Source: Pseudomonadota bacterium (GTDB lineage: Bacteria; Pseudomonadota; Gammaproteobacteria; Burkholderiales; Burkholderiaceae_C). From it: 57,839 nucleotides of DNA. A program made the position numbers and the translations under genes. This document shows positions 1 to 6,858 of this stretch, one piece after another. The DNA is taken from contig JAFECX010000213.1 of assembly GCA_018241895.1 (NCBI GenBank), forward strand, positions 1 to 57,839. Direction: 5' to 3'. The notes below the pieces were generated by a model. It was not told the origin of the DNA. It made no database searches and worked only from the letters and a program-made list of their open reading frames with translations. Numbering within the stretch: the stretch's first letter is position 1; each line of letters opens with the position of its first letter.

Positions 1-168
1 CGCTGCGGTGCGGTGCGGTGCGGTGCGGTGCGGTGCCGGGATGCGGGGACGCCGGGACGCCGGGACGCCGGGACGCCGGGACGCCGGGACGCCGGGACGC
101 CGGGACGCCGGGACGCCGGGACGCCGGGACGCCGGGGCGTCGGGGCGTCGGGGCGTCGGGGCGTCGGG
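1..168. repeat. Composite minisatellite at left edge (5-bp and 9-bp units)
   Basis: The window opens with CGGTG pentamers (about 1-36), followed by about nine copies of a 9-bp unit GGACGCCGG (about 48-134). These drift into about four copies of GCGTCGGGG (about 135-168). All six frames are open through it only because of composition, so it is not coding. It lies just past the stop codon of the leftward asparaginase gene and may continue beyond the window. Confidence 0.9.
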
Positions 169-184
169 GTGCAGCGATGCCGCT

Positions 185-1249
185 TCAGTGCGCCCGCGCG
201 TGGCCCGGCAACGCCGATGCCCACGACGGCGCGGCGCGCAAGCGGCCGACCTCGATGCCGTTCCAGTTCCTGAGCGGGGCGTCGGCCAGTTCGCCGACGA
301 TGGCCGCCTCGCGCTCGTCGAGCGCCACCCGGGCGCCGATCAGCGCCGCCATCACCACCTCGCAGGCGCGCGCCGTGTTGCCGTCGTCGATCTTGACCGC
401 CACGCCCAGGCCCTGCGCCGGCAGCGCGGCGCAGTACATGCCCTCGGCGCCGACCTTGCAGAACACGCGCTCGCCGAGCAGGGCCATCACGCGCGAGTCG
501 AAGCGGCCGCTGCCGGCCACCATCTGCGGCGCACGGGCCACCGCCGCGCGCAGCCGGCGTGCGGCGCGCGCGTAAGGGGGCGACAGGCCGTGCCCGGTGC
601 CGACGCGGGCGAAGGCGTGCGCCAGGTGGCGCAGCGGGATCGCGTAGGTGGGAATCGAGCAGCCGTCGGTGCCGCGCGCGGCCGTGGCCAGATCGAAGCC
701 GGTGGCTGCGGCGATCGCCGCCGTCACCTCGCGCATCACCGGGTGCCCGGGTGCGACGTAGCCGCGCACGAACTCGCGCGCGTCGCGCCCGGCCTGGCGC
801 GCCATCAGGCAGCCCAGGCAGACGAAGCCCGAGTGCTTGCCCGAGCAGTTGTTGTGCAGCGCGCTCGGGCTCGCGCCCGCGGCGGCCAGCGCCTCGAGCG
901 CGGCGTCGTTGTAGGGCCGGTGCGCGCCGCATTCGAGCGCCGTCGCGTCCAGCCCCGCTTTCGCCAGCATGCCGGCCGCGGTGCTCACGTGCATCGCTTC
1001 GCCGCCGTGCGAGGCGCAGGCCAGCGCCAGTTCCTCGTCGCCGAGGCCGAGCGCGTCGGCCGCGCCGCTGGCCACCAGCGGCAGCGCCTGCAGCACCTTG
1101 ATCGCGCTGCGCGGGAACACCGGGCGCTCGATGTCGCCGCACGCATCGACGACGCGGCCGTCGGCATCGACGACGGCGTAGGCGCCGCGGTGCAGCGATT
1201 CGACGCTGCCGCCGCGCAGGGCCTCGACGAGAACGGGGTGGGCTTGCAT
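185..1249 (-). CDS. L-asparaginase II family protein
   Basis: The 354-residue product matches the asparaginase II family (PF06089 type, plant/rhizobial-like thermolabile asparaginases, usually about 330-350 aa), which hydrolyse asparagine to aspartate and ammonia in the cytoplasm. Recognisable blocks are VESLHRGAYAVVDADG near the N-terminus, PVFPRSAIKVLQALPL, CASHGGE, HNNCSGKHSGF, PGHPVM, GTDGCSIPTYAIPL and MVAGSGRFDS. The start at MQAHPVLVEA is chosen because it begins at the family N-terminus; the frame stays open upstream only because of high GC and a repeat. A -10-like TAGAGT lies 8 nt before the ATG, with no Shine-Dalgarno sequence. It is the only gene of its kind here; no transporter adjoins it. 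Confidence 0.92.
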   Translation of the reverse strand: MQAHPVLVEALRGGSVESLHRGAYAVVDADGRVVDACGDIERPVFPRSAIKVLQALPLVASGAADALGLGDEELALACASHGGEAMHVSTAAGMLAKAGLDATALECGAHRPYNDAALEALAAAGASPSALHNNCSGKHSGFVCLGCLMARQAGRDAREFVRGYVAPGHPVMREVTAAIAAATGFDLATAARGTDGCSIPTYAIPLRHLAHAFARVGTGHGLSPPYARAARRLRAAVARAPQMVAGSGRFDSRVMALLGERVFCKVGAEGMYCAALPAQGLGVAVKIDDGNTARACEVVMAALIGARVALDEREAAIVGELADAPLRNWNGIEVGRLRAAPSWASALPGHARAH

Positions 1250-1257
1250 GTCGGCGC

Positions 1258-1263
1258 ACTCTA
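1258..1263 (-). promoter_or_regulatory. Candidate -10 box of asparaginase gene
   Basis: On the minus strand TAGAGT sits 8 nt before the asparaginase ATG. If used, transcription would start within a few bases of the start codon. No good -35 is visible, so this is only a candidate. Confidence 0.35.
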
Positions 1264-1310
1264 GCGCGAGCCGCCAGCACCGTGCGCCGCGCGGCGTGCG
1301 GATTGCAGCG

Positions 1311-1393
1311 CAGGGGCAGGCCAGGGCAGGCCAGGGCAGGGCAAGGCAGGGCAAGGCAGGGCAAGGCAGGGCAAGGCAGGGCAAGGCAGGGCA
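1311..1393. repeat. 10-bp tandem repeat between divergent genes
   Basis: Eight or so 10-bp units, first CAGGCCAGGG-like and then GCAAGGCAGG in perfect copies (about 1340-1390), fill the gap between the leftward asparaginase gene and the rightward DUF429 gene. The array ends about 25 bp before the DUF429 start codon. It lies where promoters would be expected. Confidence 0.9.
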
Positions 1394-1417
1394 TGCTGCA
1401 CCCGGAGAATGCGTGTC

Positions 1418-2233
1418 ATGACGGCGACCCCACTGCTGCTCGGCGTGGATTTCAGCTCGGCACCCAGCCGCCGCAAGCCGATCACGGTGGCGCGCGGCCG
1501 GCGTGAGGGCGCCACGCTGCATCTGGGCCGCATCGACGCACTGCCCACCCTCGGCGCGTTCGAGCGCCTGCTCGCGGAGCCCGGCCCCTGGTTCGGCGCC
1601 TTCGACTTCCCGTTCGGCCTGCCGCGCGCCTTCGTGCAGGCGCACGCGCTGGGCGCCGACACCGATGCCGTCATCGCCGCGCTGCGCGCGCGCTGCCCTG
1701 ATCGCATGGCCCTGCGTGCGCTGGTCGATGCGTGGAGCCGGGTGCGGCCCGCCGGGCAGCGCCTCGTGCACCGCGCCACCGACACCGCGCACCCGGCGCG
1801 CTCGACGAGCCCGCTGCAGACGCGCTACGTGCCGGTGGGCTTCATGTACTACGAGGGCCTGGCGCGGCTCGTCGCCGCCGACGCGACGCTGCCCGGATTG
1901 CGCGTGGGCGACCCGCAGCGCGTGGCCGTCGAGGGCTACCCGCGCCGCGTCGCCTTCGAACTCATCGGCCGGCGCCCGTACAAGAACCGCGACGACCAGG
2001 CGCACCGCGCCGCGCGCAGCGATCTGCTCGATGCCCTCGCGTCATGGCGCGGCGGGGCCGGTTTCGGGCTGCGGATGGCGCCGCCGCTGCGCGATGCGAT
2101 CGTGGCCGACGCCGGCGGCGACCTGCTCGACGCCGTCCTGTGCCTGATGCAGGCCGCCTGGGCCGAGCGTCAACCTGGCCAGGGCGTGCCGCGCGGCGTC
2201 GACCCGATCGAAGGGTGGATCGTCGGGTCGTGA
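1418..2233 (+). CDS. DUF429 family protein (predicted RNase H-like fold)
   Basis: The 271-residue product starts with LLLGVDFSSAPSRRKPITVA, the typical opening of DUF429 proteins, which are predicted to have an RNase H-like fold with an early acidic residue. A second family-like block is FGAFDFPFGLPRAFV, followed by YVPVGFMYYEGLARLV, VEGYPRR and a closing DLLDAVLCLMQAAWAE segment carrying another Asp. No catalytic function has been shown for the family. ATG 1418 is preferred because GGAG at 1404-1407 is spaced 10 nt from it; ATG 1409 in the same frame is too close to that ribosome binding site. The gene is flanked by two different tandem repeats. Confidence 0.82.
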   Translation: MTATPLLLGVDFSSAPSRRKPITVARGRREGATLHLGRIDALPTLGAFERLLAEPGPWFGAFDFPFGLPRAFVQAHALGADTDAVIAALRARCPDRMALRALVDAWSRVRPAGQRLVHRATDTAHPARSTSPLQTRYVPVGFMYYEGLARLVAADATLPGLRVGDPQRVAVEGYPRRVAFELIGRRPYKNRDDQAHRAARSDLLDALASWRGGAGFGLRMAPPLRDAIVADAGGDLLDAVLCLMQAAWAERQPGQGVPRGVDPIEGWIVGS

Positions 2234-2253
2234 TGGCCGCTCCCGCCTTCGAC

Positions 2254-2347
2254 CGGCGCAACGGCGCAACGGCGCAACGGCGCAACGGCGCAACGGCGCA
2301 ACGGCGCAACGGCGCAACGGCGCAACGGCGCAACGGCGCAACGGCGC
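2254..2347. repeat. 8-bp tandem repeat (CGGCGCAA) array
   Basis: About eleven nearly perfect copies of CGGCGCAA begin 20 bp after the DUF429 stop codon and end about 100 bp before the DUF3297 start. Because 8 is not a multiple of 3, the three frames read the same 8-residue pattern, which produces spurious open frames on both strands. Confidence 0.93.
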
Positions 2348-2450
2348 GAGATGCAGCGCATGAACAGGCGTGCCACCCGCCAACGCAGGACCGCCCGTGC
2401 CCCCCGCTCGTATCATCCTCGCGCCCATCCCGCGCACCGCGCCCACTGCC

Positions 2451-2726
2451 ATGACCGACACGCTCGACCACACCGGCGACAGCGCCCCTGCCGCCCTCCC
2501 ACCGCTGCCCGACCGGCTGAGCGTCGATCCGCGCAGTCCGTATCACCTGGCCGCCGCCTGCGAGCACGACATCGGCATCCGCTTCAACGGCAAGGAGCGC
2601 AACGACGTCGAGGAGTACTGCATCAGCGAAGGCTGGATCCGTGTGCCGGCAGGCAAGACGGTCGATCGCAAGGGCAACCCACTGACGATCCGCATCAAGG
2701 GCAAGGTCGAACCCTATTACCGATAG
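2451..2726 (+). CDS. DUF3297 family protein
   Basis: This small 91-residue protein matches the DUF3297 family, of about 80-90 residues and unknown function. Diagnostic blocks are LPDRLSVDPRSPYH, GIRFNGKERNDVEEYCISEG, WIRVPAGKTVDRKGNPLTI and the terminal IKGKVEPYYR. There is no signal peptide or membrane segment, so it should be cytoplasmic. ATG 2451 is chosen because the family begins with a short MTD-type leader before the conserved DRLS block. TATCAT at 2411-2416 is a plausible -10, but no clear -35 or strong Shine-Dalgarno is seen. The neighbours give no functional hint. Confidence 0.88.
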   Translation: MTDTLDHTGDSAPAALPPLPDRLSVDPRSPYHLAAACEHDIGIRFNGKERNDVEEYCISEGWIRVPAGKTVDRKGNPLTIRIKGKVEPYYR

Positions 2727-3146
2727 CCGCGCGATCACCGCGGCCGACCGGCACCTGCTGGCATCGCTCGACGTCGGCTTCACGCGGCGGGCCGACCACG
2801 TGCCGATGGGCTGCATGCACACCAGGTTCGAGGACGGCCGCAGGAAAGGCGGCCCCATTCGTTCGAACGCGAATCGGGCGACGATGAGTGGGACTGTGCC
2901 GGGTTGACAGCGGCGCAGGGTTGTCCACGGCGGCGGGCGGGCGTCGCTTGCGACGAACACACGACCGACGCGGTGGGCAACCCGTGTTGACCGCTCACTG
3001 TGGCCTCCGATCGGGCCGCCGCTCACGGCGCCGGCAGCGACGCGAAGTGCGCGCGGTCCGGTGTTTTGCCGCCGTGCGCCGTGGGACGTCCGGCCCATCG
3101 TGAACGAGTAACCTCGAGCCGAGCCGCCGGCCCCAAGGAAATGCTC
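2727..3146. other. 420-bp stretch without a convincing gene
   Basis: Between the DUF3297 stop and the GNAT start no frame has a recognisable protein. One frame reads through about 2733-2870 with a fairly protein-like composition (ITAADRHLLASLDVGFTRR), but it has no start or family match that I can identify. It could be a decayed gene remnant. The promoter of the acetyltransferase gene should lie at its right end. Confidence 0.5.
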
Positions 3147-3653
3147 ATGCCGCCCATTGTTCGAGAGGAAGTGCCCGTGGATGCCGCAATCATCGAGGCC
3201 GTCACGGTTGCGGCCTTCTTGGACGCCCCGCACGCCAGCCATACCGAGCAGCACATCGTCAACGCGCTGCGGCGCGCTGGCGCGTTGACGGTTTCCCTGG
3301 TCGCCGAACTTGACGGCGTGCTGGTCGGCCACGTCGCCCTCTCGCCGGTGAGCATCAGCGACGGCAGCCCGCACTGGTTCGGCCTGGGCCCGATCTCGGT
3401 ACTTCCCGCGCACCAGCGCCACGGCGTCGGCTGCGCGCTGATGGCGGCGGCGCTGGCGGCCCTGCGCCAGCGCGCAGCCCAGGGGTGCGTGGTGCTGGGT
3501 GATCCAGGCTACTACGGCCGCTTTGGCTTTCGTGCCACCCCTGATCTGGTGCTCCCGGGTGTGCCGCCCGAGTATTTTCAAGCCCTGCCCCTAGTCAGCG
3601 CGACTGCACGCGGCAGTGTCACCTACCACCCGGCGTTCGAGGCCACGAGCTGA
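3147..3653 (+). CDS. GNAT family N-acetyltransferase (YhbS-like)
   Basis: The product, about 168 residues, has the GNAT fold of the YhbS group (COG3153), which transfers acetyl from acetyl-CoA to an unknown amine. Visible features are AFLDAPHASHTEQHIVNALRRA at the N-terminus, VAELDGVLVGHVALSPV (strands 2-3), GLGPISVLPAHQRHGVGCAL (the acetyl-CoA pyrophosphate-binding motif A, with Q-R-H-G-V-G), and VVLGDPGYYGRFGF, characteristic of YhbS proteins. ATG 3147 is chosen over ATG 3141 because AAGGA at 3135-3139 is correctly spaced only from the former. Codon use is slightly less GC-biased than in neighbours. It stands alone and its substrate cannot be inferred. Confidence 0.9.
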   Translation: MPPIVREEVPVDAAIIEAVTVAAFLDAPHASHTEQHIVNALRRAGALTVSLVAELDGVLVGHVALSPVSISDGSPHWFGLGPISVLPAHQRHGVGCALMAAALAALRQRAAQGCVVLGDPGYYGRFGFRATPDLVLPGVPPEYFQALPLVSATARGSVTYHPAFEATS

Positions 3654-3713
3654 AATGCAGGCGGCTTGTCGGCACCAGGGCAGCTTTGCTGTGGAGCAAA
3701 AATCGGGCGCCTT

Positions 3714-4178
3714 TCATTTGCGTTCGAGTGCCGTCGACTGCCTCACCGGCAAGCGCCCAGCCAGCCGCAAGCCATCGCGCATATTGAGCACCAGCAGGGT
3801 GATATTGGCAGCACCAGCGAGCAGCTCCAGAGCCTGCAACGCGTAGAACGCGCCATCGAAACGACCGGCGTTGGCCCAGGATGCGAGCACGAAGGCGCTC
3901 GGCAGCAACACCAGCACGCCGTTGGCCGCCACCATCTTCATCCGTCGCGCCTTGACCTCGACGAGGCGCCCACGACGCGCGCCGGCGAGCGAAAACCCAC
4001 TGCCCCCGGTTGCGGCCATCGCCGGGATCAGCAGCCACATCCCAGTGAGGATCGCGTTCTTCACTGCCGTGACGCTGTCCAGACCGAGAAACGCTTCGGA
4101 AACGGCCGTCGACACCCAGAACGTCGCAATGCACAGGAGCGCCACAGCGCCGAAAGATCCATGCAGCTTTGCCTTCAT
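3714..4178 (-). CDS. Four-helix membrane protein co-transcribed with MarR regulator
   Basis: The 154-residue product has four hydrophobic stretches: VALLCIATFWVSTAV, ILTGMWLLIPAMAA, VLVLLPSAFVLASWA and LELLAGAANITLLVLNM, so it is an inner-membrane protein. A basic loop (RRGRLVEVKARRMK) lies between helices 2 and 3. I do not recognise a named family. Its ATG overlaps the stop of the upstream MarR gene by 4 bp (ATGA), so the two are translationally coupled and it is the likely target of that regulator. Similar small membrane proteins beside MarR genes are common in Proteobacteria, but I cannot assign a substrate. Confidence 0.75.
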   Translation of the reverse strand: MKAKLHGSFGAVALLCIATFWVSTAVSEAFLGLDSVTAVKNAILTGMWLLIPAMAATGGSGFSLAGARRGRLVEVKARRMKMVAANGVLVLLPSAFVLASWANAGRFDGAFYALQALELLAGAANITLLVLNMRDGLRLAGRLPVRQSTALERK

Positions 4179-4645
4179 GATTCAACCTCCAATGAAAAGG
4201 GCCTGGTTTGCAGGTGGTGCAGGATGCTCACCAGGGTTTGTGTCGTCGCCTCGAGTCGAGCGGCCGGGATCGATGCCGCCAGCTGCCCCGCTTGGACGCT
4301 CCACAGCGCATCGGCTTGCGCGTAAAGCGCCTGTCCTTTCGGCGTCAGGCTGTACAGCGGGGAGCGTTTGTGCGCCGGGTTGGGACGCGACTCGAGCAGC
4401 CCTTGGTCTAGCAGCAAGTCCAGTTGTTTTTGCGCACCCTGACGCGTGACGCCCATGGCTTGGCCCACTTGCGGAGCGCTCAGCGGTGAATCCGCGAGGG
4501 CGACCGCACCCAGCATCTGCCAGCGTGCGCTGGTCAGCCCCAAGGGTTCAACCAGTCGATCCCCCCACTGCAAGAGCTCCCCGTTCAGGCGAAAAACCGT
4601 CAGGGCGATATGGGAGATTGCGGCAGCACGGAGATCCGGTTTCAT
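4175..4645 (-). CDS. MarR family transcriptional regulator
   Basis: The 156-residue product has the MarR winged-helix layout. An N-terminal dimerisation helix (AAISHIALTVFRLNGELLQWGDRLV) is followed by TSARWQMLGAVALADSPLS, the recognition helix region APQVGQAMGVTRQGAQKQLDLLLDQG and the wing RPNPAHKRSPLYSLTPKG. A C-terminal dimer helix closes the protein. MarR proteins usually repress themselves and an adjacent gene and release DNA on binding a small ligand. The membrane protein gene overlaps its stop by 4 bp. A 34-bp inverted repeat with TTGACA inside lies 24-57 bp upstream, which strongly suggests autoregulation. The base composition here is somewhat lower in GC than the rest of the window. 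Confidence 0.92.
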   Translation of the reverse strand: MKPDLRAAAISHIALTVFRLNGELLQWGDRLVEPLGLTSARWQMLGAVALADSPLSAPQVGQAMGVTRQGAQKQLDLLLDQGLLESRPNPAHKRSPLYSLTPKGQALYAQADALWSVQAGQLAASIPAARLEATTQTLVSILHHLQTRPFSLEVES

Positions 4646-4668
4646 CTGGAACAGTCATTGATCGAAGT

Positions 4669-4704
4669 GACAACCAGTTTCCCATATTGGAAAGTGGTTG
4701 TCAA
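4669..4704 (-). promoter_or_regulatory. MarR-type operator overlapping a -35 box
   Basis: Arms 4669-4682 and 4689-4702 form an inverted repeat with 13 of 14 bases paired around a 6-bp spacer. On the minus strand TTGACA, a perfect -35, occupies 4704-4699 and overlaps the outer arm; a weak -10 (GAAACT) follows at 17 bp spacing. The site lies 24 bp before the marR-like start codon, so repressor binding there would block RNA polymerase. Confidence 0.75.
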
Positions 4705-4968
4705 CATGCGAGCAGAGAACTTCGCCGGTACCGGACACCGTCGGGGGAGCTTGCCAGGCGTCGAGTCGCCCGCGCCAGGGCGGTTGGCGCAACGAACATG
4801 CCGCCGCAAACCCGCATCGACGCTGGGGCGGGTGCGAAGGCGTCCGTCGCAGAAACAGAGAAGGGGCGGGAACAGAGAGCGCAAGAACGCCTGAAACCGG
4901 GCCGCCAGGAGTGCTGGCGTCCGTCGCAGCGCGGCCCGAACCCGCGCCAGCACTGGCGATTGCGGGCG

Positions 4969-4995
4969 AAAAAAAACCAACCGAGAACGGTTGGT
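4969..4995 (-). terminator. Rho-independent terminator of tRNA-Ala
   Basis: On the minus strand an 8-bp stem (ACCAACCG paired with CGGTTGGT) with a TTCT loop is followed directly by a run of eight T. It begins 12 nt after the CCA end of the tRNA gene and is the clearest intrinsic terminator in the window. Confidence 0.93.
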
Positions 4996-5006
4996 CTTTC
5001 GAATGT

Positions 5007-5082
<76 letters not shown>

Positions 5083-5247
5083 ACGTGAGCCGGCCATTCT
5101 AACACGGCGACACGAGCGGCTCCTGGGCGTAATGGCCCCTGGCAGGCTGCTTCGACCGGCGCCGGACCGCGCCGCGCCGGGCCGGGCCGGGCCGCTAAGA
5201 TGCGCCGCCGTTGGCGCCGTTGGTGGGCGCTCTGCAAGGTGTTGTCC

Positions 5248-6120
5248 ATGCCGCATCGCAAAGACCCCGCGTGGCTCGACGCGCAGTACGACGCCCGCGC
5301 GCGCGTGCCGCAGCACATGGAGATCATCGGGCGCTGGGCCAAGGCGTCGGCGCTGGTGCGCAGCGCCGCGCCGGCCGTGCTCGACCTGCGCTACGGAGAT
5401 GGCGACGGCGCCACCCTCGACCTGTTTCCCGCGACCGCGGGCACGGCGCCCGCCGCCGGCGCGCCGGTGCTCGTCTTCATCCACGGCGGCTGGTGGCGTG
5501 CGCTCGACAAGAGCGACTTCTCGTTCCTCGCGGCGTCGTTCGCCGCGCACGGCGTCCTGCTCGTGGTGCCCAACTACGCGCTGTGCCCCAAGGCGAGCAT
5601 CGAGCAGCAGGCGCTGCAGATGACGCAGGCCGTGGCCTGGGTGCGGGCCAACGCCGCCGCGCATGGCGGCGATGCCTCGCGCCTGGCCGTCGTCGGGCAC
5701 TCGGCCGGCGGGCACCTGGCGGCGATGCTGCTGAGCTGTCGCTGGAAGGAGGTGGCGCCCGATCTGCCGGCGCAGCCGCTGGCCGGTGCGCTCGCCATCT
5801 CGGGTCTGTTCGACCTCGAGCCGCTGCGCCACGTGCGCTGGCTGCAGCCCGATCTGCGCCTGACACCGGCGTCGGTGGCGCGGCTGAGCCCGGCGTTCTT
5901 TCCGCGGCCCAAGGCGGGCAAGCTGTACGCCGTGGCCGGCCTGGAGGAGAGCGAGGAGTTCCTGCGCCAGAACCGTCTGATCCGCGACGTCTGGGGTCCG
6001 ACCACGGTGCCGGTGTGCGAGACGCTGCCCGGCATGCATCACTTCAACGTGCTCGAGAGCCTGGCCGATCCGGCCGGGCGGCTGCACGAACTGGCGCTGC
6101 GGCTCGTGGACCTGCGTTGA
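5248..6120 (+). CDS. Alpha/beta hydrolase (arylformamidase/BD-FAE-like esterase)
   Basis: This 290-residue cytoplasmic serine hydrolase has the oxyanion motif HGGWW in VFIHGGWWRALDKSDF, the nucleophile elbow GHSAGG in AVVGHSAGGHLAA and a C-terminal catalytic histidine in GMHHFNVLESL. These features and the N-terminal PAWLDAQYDARARVP block resemble kynurenine formamidase-like esterases, but no kynureninase or tryptophan dioxygenase adjoins, so the substrate is open. ATG 5248 is chosen because the family block begins there; an upstream in-frame ATG at 5200 would add an arginine/tryptophan-rich leader encoded by GC-rich spacer. TAAGAT at 5196-5201 is a possible -10. The gene is monocistronic. 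Confidence 0.88.
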   Translation: MPHRKDPAWLDAQYDARARVPQHMEIIGRWAKASALVRSAAPAVLDLRYGDGDGATLDLFPATAGTAPAAGAPVLVFIHGGWWRALDKSDFSFLAASFAAHGVLLVVPNYALCPKASIEQQALQMTQAVAWVRANAAAHGGDASRLAVVGHSAGGHLAAMLLSCRWKEVAPDLPAQPLAGALAISGLFDLEPLRHVRWLQPDLRLTPASVARLSPAFFPRPKAGKLYAVAGLEESEEFLRQNRLIRDVWGPTTVPVCETLPGMHHFNVLESLADPAGRLHELALRLVDLR

Positions 6121-6253
6121 GCGGCCTCAGGCTATGAACGGCATTGACGCGATGCATTGGCCCGCGCGTGATTCGTCTGCTAGCGTTGCCGTTCGGTCGC
6201 GCCGTGCGGGGCGCCCGTTTCGCAGAGTCACCGCAGAGCATGAGGAGCACACC

Positions 6254-6673
6254 ATGAACTTGAAGGGTTCCAAGACCGAGCAGAGCCTGAAGGACGCCTT
6301 CGCCGGCGAGTCGCAGGCCAACCGGCGCTACCTGTACTTCGCCAACAAGGCCGACGTGGAAGGCCAGAACGACGTCGCGGCGCTGTTCCGCTCCACCGCC
6401 GAGGGCGAGACCGGCCACGCGCACGGCCACCTCGAATTCCTCGAGGCGGTGGGCGATCCGGCCACCGGGCTGCCGATCGGCGGCACGCGCGACAACCTGA
6501 AGTCGGCCGTCGCCGGCGAGACGCATGAGTACACCGACATGTACCCGGGCATGGCCAAGACGGCGCGCGCCGAAGGCTTCGACGAGATCGCCGACTGGTT
6601 CGAGACGCTGGCCAAGGCCGAGCGCTCGCACGCCAACCGCTACCAGAAGGCGCTGGACCAGTTCGTCGACTGA
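6254..6673 (+). CDS. Rubrerythrin family protein (ferritin-like diiron)
   Basis: The 139-residue product is a ferritin-like four-helix diiron protein of the rubrerythrin family, which reduces hydrogen peroxide in the cytoplasm. Diiron ligand blocks are visible: [42 protein letters not shown] and [11 protein letters not shown]. The C-terminal rubredoxin domain (two CxxC knuckles) of classical rubrerythrins is absent, so electrons must come from another protein. It precedes the CCG-domain Fe-S protein and DUF3501 gene, a grouping I recognise from other Betaproteobacteria, and the Fe-S protein is the natural candidate donor. GAGGAG at 6242-6247 is a good ribosome binding site for ATG 6254. Confidence 0.92.
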   Translation: MNLKGSKTEQSLKDAFAGESQANRRYLYFANKADVEGQNDVAALFRSTAEGETGHAHGHLEFLEAVGDPATGLPIGGTRDNLKSAVAGETHEYTDMYPGMAKTARAEGFDEIADWFETLAKAERSHANRYQKALDQFVD

Positions 6674-6693
6674 ACCCAGGTCGCCGCACTGCC

Positions 6694-6770
6694 GAACAGG
6701 GGCTTCGTGCCCCTTGTTCGACAGGGGCTCGGCGCCCCTTGTTCGACGGGGGCCTCGTGCCCCCGTGTTC
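6694..6770. repeat. Three tandem 25-26 bp hairpin repeats
   Basis: Three units (6694-6719, 6720-6744, 6745-6770) each contain a GC-rich inverted repeat, such as AGGGGC paired with GCCCCT around TTCGT, and end in TTGTTC or TGTTC. They lie between the rubrerythrin stop and the Fe-S protein start. They could act as a terminator or attenuator array or as mRNA-stabilising structures; the loops are degenerate while the stems are kept. Confidence 0.8.
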
Positions 6771-6858
6771 GTTTGTCGTGCGTTCGTCGCCCGCCTGTCG
6801 TTCGTCCGTCGCCCGACCGCCGTCCGACCTCCGTCAACCTCCGCCAGCGAGCACCGTC

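Noticed and set aside
8..1264. 418-residue open frame on the plus strand across the first 1.3 kb
   Set aside because: It is antisense to the asparaginase gene and begins in a minisatellite; the sequence is Arg/Ala/Gly-rich with no family features.
2042..2473. Proteins with repeated RRCAVAPL on the minus strand
   Set aside because: An 8-bp repeat reads the same in three frames, so the apparent protein repeat is an artefact.
3650..4710. Recent horizontal transfer of the MarR unit because of somewhat lower GC
   Set aside because: The difference is modest, no repeats or integrase border it, and the adjoining tRNA-Ala is intact without a duplicated 3' end that I could find.
4700..4968. Possible small gene between the MarR operator and the tRNA terminator
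   Set aside because: Open frames read into tRNA antisense (the VRNAKVEGSIPFVS-type artefact) and lack ribosome binding sites.
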